Shown: positions 36,835 through 43,658 of the stretch, piece after piece
How positions within the stretch are numbered: the stretch's first letter is position 1
Layout of the letters: every line of letters starts with the position of its first letter
NCBI GenBank assembly: GCA_001803225.1
Contig: MHBF01000066.1
Span: 1-46,556, forward strand
Length of the DNA: 46,556 nucleotides
Direction: 5' to 3'
Source: Lentisphaerae bacterium GWF2_44_16
GTDB taxonomy: Bacteria; Verrucomicrobiota; Lentisphaeria; Victivallales; GWF2-45-14
Notes under the pieces: generated by a model
Seen by the model: only the letters and a program-made list of their open reading frames with translations
Told to the model about the DNA's origin: nothing
Databases searched by the model: none
Made by a program: the position numbers and the translations under genes

Positions 36835-37004
36835 CTCAAATCCCCCTGATGATTAACATTATAAAGGAATATACCTCTTCAGACGCCTTTTTCAAATTCA
36901 TCGGGCGTAAGGAAATTATAATAATTAAAAAGGCCTGCCGCTGTTTGCAATCCATGAGGGGGATTATAAGTTATATTTTCTAAATAATTACAAATGGTGA
37001 TATG

Positions 37005-37328
37005 ATGAAAAAAACAGGTATTGTCTTCTTATTGCTGTGTGCGATATTCGCTATCGCTTTTTCGACTTTTGCTCTTTCTAATTCGGAAAAGCTTGAAGAG
37101 TTGAGGGCCGGCAGGAAAAAACTGCTTGCCGAAATATACAAACTCAGAGTGAAACTCATACAGGAAGACCCGGACATAAAAGCCCTCCACAAAAAAATTA
37201 TGGCGCTGCACCGTGAGCTTGCCGTGAAAATAGACAATAAGGAAGAAATGAAAGAGCTTCTCCGAAAAAACAAAATGATAGACGCGGAAATCAACAAACT
37301 GGCAGAGGGAAAAGATAATAAGCAATGA
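37005..37328 (+). CDS. Small secreted coiled-coil protein
   Basis: Protein of 107 residues with a signal peptide (KKTGIVFLLLCAIFAIAFST, cleaved near FALS) followed by an almost wholly helical, charged region with heptad-like spacing (KLEELRAGRKKLLAEIYKLR). It resembles small periplasmic helical proteins such as Spy/CpxP-like chaperones only in general character; their motifs are not evident. Its TGA overlaps the rmlB start (ATGA), so the two are translationally coupled. GGTGA precedes the chosen ATG; the ATG three bases upstream is also possible. Confidence 0.7.
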   Translation: MKKTGIVFLLLCAIFAIAFSTFALSNSEKLEELRAGRKKLLAEIYKLRVKLIQEDPDIKALHKKIMALHRELAVKIDNKEEMKELLRKNKMIDAEINKLAEGKDNKQ

Positions 37329-38350
37329 TAAATAATATCCTTGTTACAGGCGGGGCCGGATTTATCGGCGCGAATTTTATAAGAATGCTCCTGAACGAGT
37401 GTCCGGGGCTGAATGTGGTGAACCTTGATTTACTCACTTACGCCGGGAATCTCTCAAGCCTTTCCGACTGTGCCGGAAAGCCTGGTTACGTCTTTGTTCA
37501 CGGCGATATAAAGGATTACAATACGGTTTCAGGAACGATAAAAAAATACGGGATTGAGGGCGTAATCAATTTTGCGGCTGAGAGCCATGTGGACAGGTCG
37601 ATCAGCGGCCCGGGAATTTTTATCGAAACCAATGTTACGGGGACATTAAATCTCCTTCAGTGCGCGAAAGAATGTAAAATAAAGAGATTTATGCAGATAT
37701 CCACCGACGAGGTTTACGGTTCCCTCGGCAGCGAAGGAATGTTTACTGAAGCAAGTCTGATAAAACCGAATTCACCTTACAGCGCCAGCAAGGCGGCGGC
37801 GGACCATCTTGTTCATGCGTTTCATCATACTTTCGGAATGGATACTGTTATTACAAGGTGTTCCAACAATTACGGGCCTTACCAGTTTCCCGAGAAGATG
37901 ATACCTCTCTGCATAAATAACGCCCGGCATGACAAGCCCATACCGGTTTACGGGGATGGGCTCCAGATAAGGGACTGGCTTTATGTGTATGACCACTGTT
38001 CCGCGATATGGGCGGTTTTCCGCAAGGCTTCCGCCGGAGAAGTTTTCAATGTAGGCGGATGCAATGAGAAAAGCAACCTTGAGCTTGTAAAAAGCATCCT
38101 GAAAATACTCGGAAAACCCGAAAGCCTCATAAGCTTTGTCAAGGACAGGCCCGGACATGACAGGCGTTATGCGATAGACGCTTCAAGAATCATGAAAACT
38201 TTTGACTGGAAACCGTCGGTTACTTTTGAAGAGGGAATTGAAAAAACTGTCAAATGGTATCTTGCCAATCAGGATTGGCTGGACATGGTAACTTCCGGGG
38301 ATTACAGAAAATATTACGAGCAAATGTACTCGGGGCGAAGCCCCCTTTGA
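37325..38350 (+). CDS. rmlB: dTDP-glucose 4,6-dehydratase
   Basis: Converts dTDP-glucose to dTDP-4-keto-6-deoxyglucose, a precursor of rhamnose and other deoxysugars in surface polysaccharides. At 341 residues it is a typical length. The Rossmann motif TGGAGFIG is at 8-15, the catalytic Thr127-Asp128-Glu129 lies in STDEVYG, Tyr152 and Lys156 in YSASK, and SNNYGPYQFPEKMIPL and RDWLYVYDH are conserved. The other rml genes are absent from the window. The last codons (SGRSPL) are encoded by a GGGGC-GAA-GCCCC hairpin that belongs to a dispersed repeat, so the native C-terminus may have been altered. Confidence 0.93.
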   Translation: MINNILVTGGAGFIGANFIRMLLNECPGLNVVNLDLLTYAGNLSSLSDCAGKPGYVFVHGDIKDYNTVSGTIKKYGIEGVINFAAESHVDRSISGPGIFIETNVTGTLNLLQCAKECKIKRFMQISTDEVYGSLGSEGMFTEASLIKPNSPYSASKAAADHLVHAFHHTFGMDTVITRCSNNYGPYQFPEKMIPLCINNARHDKPIPVYGDGLQIRDWLYVYDHCSAIWAVFRKASAGEVFNVGGCNEKSNLELVKSILKILGKPESLISFVKDRPGHDRRYAIDASRIMKTFDWKPSVTFEEGIEKTVKWYLANQDWLDMVTSGDYRKYYEQMYSGRSPL

Positions 38351-38377
38351 TATTCTTCGCTCAACTTCGCTTGCGAA
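38332..38377 (+). repeat. Structured repeat, copy A (hairpin plus conserved core)
   Basis: Two-part element straddling the rmlB stop codon. A GGGGC-GAA-GCCCC hairpin (38332-38344) and an 11-base spacer are followed by a 22-base core (38356-38377) containing TTCGCTCA and the small inverted repeat TTCGC-TT-GCGAA. An inverted copy lies at 39641-39685 with 19 of 22 core positions identical and a hairpin of the same shape but different stem bases. Confidence 0.6.
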
Positions 38378-38441
38378 GGTAATGAAGAATGAAGGGCTGG
38401 AAAGTGTGGGAATAGAAATTAGTTTTATGACAGAGGGATTT

Positions 38442-38459
38442 AAAGGGAAGCTTCCCTTT
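38442..38459. repeat. 18-bp perfect palindrome between rmlB and the STAS-methyltransferase gene
   Basis: AAAGGGAAG followed directly by CTTCCCTTT, with no loop. It lies 57 bp before the STAS-methyltransferase start. It could be an operator or the core of a weak hairpin; there is no T-run after it. The rest of the 160-bp gap shows only repeat copy A. Confidence 0.5.
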
Positions 38460-38516
38460 CCACCATTCTGCGTTTCGCGTTTTCACATTCCGCATTAATA
38501 AAATAGGGAGATGTCG

Positions 38517-39614
38517 ATGAAATCGAGTCTGGAAAAAATGGTTAGCGGGGCTGTCGTAAGAATACATGGCCGGCTTGACGCGGATGCCGCCATGGATTTT
38601 GAACGGGCACTCGCGGATGCTATTGAGACCGACCTGCCGCGCATTATCGTGGATATGGCGGATGTCGATTATATATGCAGCGCCTGTCTGCGCGTAATTG
38701 TCAAAATAACCAAGCTTGTCCAGTCGAAGGACAACTTCATAGAGCTTATACGGACACAGCACGAAGTGAAAAAAGTTCTCATGGTTGTCGGGTTCGACGA
38801 ACTTCTGCCGCTCGGCGAAGGCTCAATGCAGATTATAGATGTCCTCAAACAGACAAACCATTTCAACGCGCAGGCAATGCGCAACGCCCGTTTTTTCCTG
38901 ATGGACCTTTTCAATACTTTCGGCATAGAAAACGATGCGGGAGAGCGTATTATTCAGGAAATTTTCAACGTTTTCAGCAAAGAATCCAGCGCTAAAAATA
39001 TAGAGGAACAACTCAAGGAAATCCTCGTCGAACTGAATCTGGGAAAACTCATATCCGAGACATTGAAGGAAAGATCTTCTAAAATTTATAAACAGATATC
39101 TCCATACATAGATGAAACAGGGAGTATTATTGATGTCGGTTGCGGTGACGGGCGGATAGCCCAGGCTTTCGCCGGCGGAGACCGCAAAGTACAGCTCATT
39201 GATACCATTGACTATAATATGGTGCAATTGCCTTTTCAGCGTTACGATGGGGTGCATATTCCATTTCCAGATAAGTCATTCGACTATTCTTTTGCTGTAA
39301 CGGTGCTTCATCATTGCGATCAGCCTCTTGAGGTGCTGAAGGAAATGAAGAGGGTTACGCGCAAAAGGCTCATTATAATCGAATCGGTTTATCTGAATGA
39401 GGCTCAACGTCGTTTCAATATGTTTTTCGACTGGTTTTACAACAGAGTGCTTCACGATGATGTGAATGTGCCGTATAACTTCAATTCACCGGAAGGCTGG
39501 GAGCATATATTCCGTGAGGACGGCCTGAATGTCGCGGCGAGCGTTGACATCGGCCTTGACCAGGTAACTGTCCCCGAATATCACTGGCTTTACGTCCTTG
39601 AACCCGCCCAGTAA
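38517..39614 (+). CDS. STAS domain-SAM methyltransferase fusion protein
   Basis: Two-domain cytoplasmic protein of 365 residues. Residues ~1-105 are a STAS/anti-sigma-factor-antagonist-like domain (GAVVRIHGRLDADAAMDFER, RIIVDMADVDYICSACLRVI) with Ser in the ICSAC position that carries the phosphorylated Ser/Thr in SpoIIAA-type proteins. Residues ~110-190 are a helical linker, and ~195-365 a class I methyltransferase (IIDVGCGDGRIAQAF, IPFPDKSFDYSFAVTVLHHC). The ATG at 38517 is chosen over 38511 because GGGAG then lies six bases upstream. The pairing is unusual. The gene is enclosed by two inverted copies of a structured repeat, which hints at insertion as a unit. Substrate and partner kinase are unknown. 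Confidence 0.82.
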   Translation: MKSSLEKMVSGAVVRIHGRLDADAAMDFERALADAIETDLPRIIVDMADVDYICSACLRVIVKITKLVQSKDNFIELIRTQHEVKKVLMVVGFDELLPLGEGSMQIIDVLKQTNHFNAQAMRNARFFLMDLFNTFGIENDAGERIIQEIFNVFSKESSAKNIEEQLKEILVELNLGKLISETLKERSSKIYKQISPYIDETGSIIDVGCGDGRIAQAFAGGDRKVQLIDTIDYNMVQLPFQRYDGVHIPFPDKSFDYSFAVTVLHHCDQPLEVLKEMKRVTRKRLIIIESVYLNEAQRRFNMFFDWFYNRVLHDDVNVPYNFNSPEGWEHIFREDGLNVAASVDIGLDQVTVPEYHWLYVLEPAQ

Positions 39615-39642
39615 ACTTCAGGCTTCAGGAAGAAGTTTTTTT
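39613..39642 (+). terminator. Possible terminator after the STAS-methyltransferase gene
   Basis: AAACTTC (39613-39619) pairs with GAAGTTT (39632-39638) around a 12-base loop and runs into further T residues. The stem is A/T-rich, so its strength is doubtful. Confidence 0.4.
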
Positions 39643-39685
39643 CGCAAGCGGAACTGAGCGAAAACAATAAAAGCCACTTCGTGGC
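39641..39685 (-). repeat. Structured repeat, copy B (inverted relative to copy A)
   Basis: On the minus strand this reads GCCAC-GAA-GTGGC (39685-39673), a 10-base spacer, then the 22-base core (39662-39641) with TTCGCTCA and TTGCGAA. The order, loop and spacing match copy A at 38332-38377. The hairpin stem differs by compensating changes (GGGGC/GCCCC versus GCCAC/GTGGC). Confidence 0.6.
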
Positions 39686-39716
39686 AAAAAAACAGCCGCA
39701 TTTTTCAATGCGGCTG
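39686..39716 (-). terminator. Rho-independent terminator of the DUF6515/TIGR04073 operon
   Basis: On the minus strand CAGCCGCA and TGCGGCTG form a perfect 8-bp stem around an 8-base loop (39716-39693), followed by seven T residues (39692-39686). It lies 48 bp after the stop of the minus-strand gene at 39764. Confidence 0.85.
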
Positions 39717-39763
39717 AAAGACGGTATTTCTTTGCGAAACACCGGTTTTTTAGGGGGGGGAAG

Positions 39764-40582
39764 TTATTTGATTATCCACTCCGGTTCCATCAGGGGGCCA
39801 TAACCCCAGTCACGTACTCCATTTTCTATTGTTCCGGGAAGCGGGAAAATAAACGTTCCGGCTTCAAGCGCGCCCGCTGTTTCGCGAAGAATAAAGAAGC
39901 CTGCACCTTTAAGAAATCCATAAGACATTGCCTGCGGCATGCCCTCTTTTCTGGCTGTCTCGCCCATATTTTTAGGTATTTCAAGGAAGCCGAAGGCCGC
40001 GCAGAAAAGGCCTCTTCCGAGTTTTTTGACCGGGTTCTGGCTGTCGGGACTACGGACAATTGTTATCGGGGCAGGTCTTGTGATTATGACCTGCTGTTGA
40101 GCCGGATAAACAGTTGTTGTTGTTGTCGTTGAGGACGGAGGACTTGTTGGCGGAGGTGCGGCGACGGGCGGAGCAGGGGGAAGAGGGGCCGTCGGGTCAT
40201 TTACAACCATATAAGCCCCGTTCGGGTCCATTGTGTAATAGGTATGACTGTAATAGTAATATGTTCCTCCGTTTACAGTAACTATCATGTTTCCTTCAGG
40301 CAGAACCGGCACCACGGCGCCATGCGGAGGAGCTACCAGGACATATCCGTCCGAACCCCTCTGATAAAAGAGACCTGCCGCATAGAAGAACGTTGTTCCG
40401 TTAACAATTACAGGCAGGCAGTCACCCGGGCCGCCGCTGTGCCCGGGCGCCGGAGGGGGCGTTGTTTTTTTCTGCAAAACTCCTCCGCCGGGGCCTTGTC
40501 CCATTGGCGTTTCCGCCGACAGAGGAAGAACATATAGAAAGGAAAAACTCAGCAAAATTACAGAGGATAAAAATTTAAACAT
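39764..40582 (-). CDS. Secreted DUF6515-like protein fused to a TIGR04073 exosortase-associated domain
   Basis: Exported protein of 272 residues. A signal peptide ends near PLSAETP. Residues ~50-130 resemble DUF6515, a Tyr/Val-rich beta region (VNGTTFFYAAGLFYQRGSDG, YVLVAPPHGAVVPVLPEGN, GGTYYYYSHTYYTMD). A Pro/Thr-rich linker (~135-165) leads to a C-terminal segment (~185-272: LGRGLFCAAFGFLEIPKNMG, TAGALEAGTFIFPLPGTIEN) that matches TIGR04073, a family linked to exosortase/PEP-CTERM systems in PVC bacteria. Envelope location is likely and the function unknown. It lies 19 bp after a paralogous gene and has AGGAAA before the ATG. Confidence 0.75.
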   Translation of the reverse strand: MFKFLSSVILLSFSFLYVLPLSAETPMGQGPGGGVLQKKTTPPPAPGHSGGPGDCLPVIVNGTTFFYAAGLFYQRGSDGYVLVAPPHGAVVPVLPEGNMIVTVNGGTYYYYSHTYYTMDPNGAYMVVNDPTAPLPPAPPVAAPPPTSPPSSTTTTTTVYPAQQQVIITRPAPITIVRSPDSQNPVKKLGRGLFCAAFGFLEIPKNMGETARKEGMPQAMSYGFLKGAGFFILRETAGALEAGTFIFPLPGTIENGVRDWGYGPLMEPEWIIK

Positions 40583-40601
40583 AGAATTTTCCTGTATTGT
40601 A

Positions 40602-41309
40602 TTACTGTTTCACGTAGCGCGCTTTTAACTGGGCTTCAGTAGGATGATCGGAATAGAATTCACCCTGAGGGCCGAGAAAGCCGTTTTCCAGTTTTTTTAG
40701 TCTTACTACAGTGTAACTTCCGTTGCCGTTGGGAATATGTACATCATAAGTGTTATTTTGCTGGACAGGCGCAGGGGTCGCGACAGGCGCGGTCTGAGTC
40801 ACCGTCTGTACCGGCTGCTGAACTTGCTGTACCTGTTGAACTACGGGAGCACTCTGAACGGTTACAACGGGTGTTGGCTGTACTACTGTGACAGGCGGAT
40901 TGACTACCACATAACCGTTTGCCGACATATTATAATATATGGAATTATAGTAATAATAGGTAACCCCGTTTATGACGCAGATGCTGTAACCTGTCGGAAG
41001 CGCCGGAACTATCGCTCCGTAAGGCGGCGTTACAACTACATAATCACCTGCGACACATTGATAAAAAAGCCCTGCCGAATAAAGCAGGCTCAGGCCGCCG
41101 CAAATCACGGGCACATATGGAAAACCCGGGCGCGGGCCATACCAATGATTTGGGCCGGGCCCATACCAGCGGTTCGGGCTGTGGCCGTCCCAATGATTTG
41201 GACGTGGGGCCGGAGCGGGGCCGGGGCCGCCTCCGGGACGGGCGAATATCATAGTTGACTGTGACAGAATAAGTCCACTCAAAAGCGTGATTGAAATCTT
41301 CTTAAACAT
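40602..41309 (-). CDS. Secreted DUF6515-like Tyr/Pro/Gln-rich protein
   Basis: Exported protein of 235 residues and paralogue of the downstream gene. After a signal peptide (SITLLSGLILSQSTMIFA) come tandem N-H/R-W-x-G-P/H repeats (NHWDGHSPNRWYGPGPNHWY), the DUF6515-like core (LSLLYSAGLFYQCVAGDYVV, PPYGAIVPALPTGYS, YYYYNSIYYNM), and a low-complexity V/Q/P tail with VQQVQQVQQ, ending in a small folded piece (YTVVRLKKLENGFLGPQGEF). The ATG at 41309 is chosen because AAAAGGAG lies seven bases upstream; an upstream start at 41333 has no ribosome-binding site. It is probably an envelope or surface protein, with no known activity. Confidence 0.75.
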   Translation of the reverse strand: MFKKISITLLSGLILSQSTMIFARPGGGPGPAPAPRPNHWDGHSPNRWYGPGPNHWYGPRPGFPYVPVICGGLSLLYSAGLFYQCVAGDYVVVTPPYGAIVPALPTGYSICVINGVTYYYYNSIYYNMSANGYVVVNPPVTVVQPTPVVTVQSAPVVQQVQQVQQPVQTVTQTAPVATPAPVQQNNTYDVHIPNGNGSYTVVRLKKLENGFLGPQGEFYSDHPTEAQLKARYVKQ

Positions 41310-41894
41310 AAAAAAACTCCTTTTAAAAGACATTTCCCTACAAAATGAGTTACAGAGAGGATAATCAATCTTAACGAAGACGCCAATTTCAAAAGCAGCC
41401 GGCTCTTGTTATGTCAAAAAACGGTTACAGTTTCTTTCAGCTGAAAAGGTACTGAAACCGAATTTTCACAAATTACATTTCTATCTTGGCCTTTTCCCTC
41501 AGATTACCTTAAATATCAGTACCATAGCACTGCCCCGTTATATTCCGGAGTGTCTCGGATATTGATATTTTCCAATCTGCAAATAAGTTCACATTGCTGT
41601 ATATAGTCGCATGGAAGTGGGAAAAAGTTACACAACTCCTGAAAGAAAGCCAATTCCGCCGATAATGATGTGGACGCAAGGTGAAGCCGTGGAGTTTTAA
41701 CAGAATTTTTTCGGACATCCATCTTTCACCGTAGGTGAGGTAACATAAATACTGCAATCCTAAATACAAAAAAACATGGCTTCCATAAAAATCGTTATTT
41801 TATTTTTTGACAAAATCTTTATTTCAACTGTTTCCGTCTTGATTTTTTGTTGAAAAAGAATATGATTGTTTCTGTGGCGGAAAGTGGTATTTTT
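41310..41894. other. 585-bp gap without a confident gene
   Basis: This stretch separates the minus-strand DUF6515 operon from the plus-strand kinase gene and should hold both promoters. A minus-strand TTGACA lies about 100 bp upstream of the 41309 start but lacks a clear -10 box. Open frames of 68 and 86 codons on the minus strand (41516-41722, 41509-41769) overlap each other. The first contains ELAFFQELCNFFPLPCDYIQ, which looks mildly protein-like, but there is no ribosome-binding site and no recognisable family. Confidence 0.4.
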
Positions 41895-43547
41895 ATGTCT
41901 GCTTCCGAAAAAAAAGCCGAAGACGCTTTGTCAGAGCTCAAAAAGCTGGCGGAAAGTCTCGCCGGGCATAAACTTCCCTCATCTCTCTTGTCCGGCAAAC
42001 TTGATAACGTGAAAAGTCTCCTGAGCAGGATAAATCTTCAGTATTCGGAACTTGTAAATCAAAACATGGAGCTTGCTTCCTCATGTAAAAAATACTCGGA
42101 CCTTTATGAAGACTTTCCAGGCGGCTACCTTCTGGCGGACGACGAAGACAGAATAATTGAGGTCAACCTGGCCTTCGCTGAATTTCTGGGTTACGGAAAA
42201 GCCGCCTTGATGAGACGAAAATTTTCGGGTCTGCTTCATCCTGATGAAAGAGAGCTTTACAAAGACAGTTTCAAATCCTCCGTGAAGAAGATAAAATCCG
42301 GACACATGATGATAATGCGCATGTTGAAAGCTGATGATTCATATTTCTACGCGGGACTTCAGGTGAGGCCTGTTGCTAAAAATAAAACTTCTTCCGGCGG
42401 GGCCTACAGGATAAGTGTCGCGGACATGACCAGTTGTAAACTGGCGGAGGATACCCTTAGAAAACAGAACGAATTCTACAGAGAGCTTTTCTGGAAAAAC
42501 AGCGCGGTGAAACTTATCATAAATCCGGATAGCTTTGAAATCATAGAGGCAAATCCTGAAGCATGTGAATTTTACGGTTACAATGAAAAAAGATTGAGAA
42601 AGTTGAAATTTAATAATATATGCCGGCTCTCTCAGGCGGAGCTGAAAAAGAAAGTTTCAGAAACGCGGCGCGGAAAGAAAAAAGTGCTGGCCCTTTCCCA
42701 GTTCACTTCAAAGGGAGAGGCCAGGCATGTTGAATTATATCTCAGCACGGTAATGCTCAATCACAGAGAAATGCTCTTCTGCATAGTTCATGATACCACG
42801 GAGTTCAAGGTGCTTGAAGAACAGCTCAATCAGTATGCTTCCAAGTTGAGAAGCGTCAACGAGGAGCTTACCCAGTATGCCCATGCCGTGGCGCATGACA
42901 TGCAGTCGCACCTGAGAGCAATTCATAACTATGTGGATTTTCTCCTTGAAGACTTGAAGGGATGCCTTCAGGAAGAACACAAGACTTACCTTGACGGCAC
43001 GGCAAAAGCGGTGAAGGACGCCGAAGCCATGGTGCGGAACCTCCTCGAAATATCCCGTCTCGATACCCATGAAATTGTAATAGAAAAAATCAGGATGAAA
43101 AGTTTCATCATGGATATACTCTCATATTTTGATTTGAAGGAAAATGTGAACATTTCAATTAAGGGCGAATGGCAGGATTTCGAATCCGAGCCGACACTCC
43201 TGAAGATGATTTTCAAAAACCTGATAAGCAATGCGCTGAAATTCAACAAATCTACTGTCAAAATTATTGAATTGGGCTGCGGAAAATCAGAAGACGGGCA
43301 GAAAATTGAATTTTATGTAAAAGATAACGGCATAGGCATAGATCCGCTTTATCATGAGAGAATATTTAATATTTTCGAGAGAATTTCTCCTGCTGATGAG
43401 CAGTACGAAGGAAGCGGTATCGGACTTGCCATAGTTAAAAAACTGGCAAATAAACTTTACGGTTTCGTGCGCGTCAGCTCATCCCCCGGCAAGGGAAGTG
43501 TTTTTTATGTCAGCTTTCCAATTAAATTTCAGTTTGACAAAATCTGA
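41895..43547 (+). CDS. PAS-PAS sensor histidine kinase
   Basis: Soluble-looking histidine kinase of 550 residues with no clear membrane segment. An N-terminal helical region is followed by two PAS domains (~75-190: GGYLLADDEDRIIEVNLAFA; ~205-310: IINPDSFEIIEANPEACEFY), a coiled coil, a HisKA domain with phosphoacceptor His334 in AVAHDMQSHLRAIHNYVDFL, and an HATPase_c domain (NLISNALKF, DNGIGID, GSGIGLAIVKKLA). The H-box HDMQSHLR resembles phytochrome-type kinases. The ATG at 41895 is favoured by GGAAAGTGG seven bases upstream over earlier TTG/ATG codons at 41847 and 41862. The hybrid kinase gene follows, 111 bp downstream. Confidence 0.87.
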   Translation: MSASEKKAEDALSELKKLAESLAGHKLPSSLLSGKLDNVKSLLSRINLQYSELVNQNMELASSCKKYSDLYEDFPGGYLLADDEDRIIEVNLAFAEFLGYGKAALMRRKFSGLLHPDERELYKDSFKSSVKKIKSGHMMIMRMLKADDSYFYAGLQVRPVAKNKTSSGGAYRISVADMTSCKLAEDTLRKQNEFYRELFWKNSAVKLIINPDSFEIIEANPEACEFYGYNEKRLRKLKFNNICRLSQAELKKKVSETRRGKKKVLALSQFTSKGEARHVELYLSTVMLNHREMLFCIVHDTTEFKVLEEQLNQYASKLRSVNEELTQYAHAVAHDMQSHLRAIHNYVDFLLEDLKGCLQEEHKTYLDGTAKAVKDAEAMVRNLLEISRLDTHEIVIEKIRMKSFIMDILSYFDLKENVNISIKGEWQDFESEPTLLKMIFKNLISNALKFNKSTVKIIELGCGKSEDGQKIEFYVKDNGIGIDPLYHERIFNIFERISPADEQYEGSGIGLAIVKKLANKLYGFVRVSSSPGKGSVFYVSFPIKFQFDKI

Positions 43548-43658
43548 AAGTGTGATATATCAATAGGTTAAGAATATAATATTGAAATCTGTCCTGAACG
43601 GGATTTTGACAGTGACGCCTATCCCTGAAAGCAGTTATTTCCTGAAGGTTTCTCGAAA

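Noticed and set aside
39672-39690. GCCAC-TTC-GTGGC hairpin as a plus-strand terminator for the STAS-methyltransferase gene
   Set aside because: It is followed by A residues, not T, on the plus strand; it fits better as the hairpin of the repeat element.
41509-41769. Overlapping minus-strand frames of 68 and 86 codons in the gap before the kinase gene
   Set aside because: Two frames over the same DNA, no spaced ribosome-binding site and no recognisable family; one stretch looks mildly coding, so the region is reported only as a gap.
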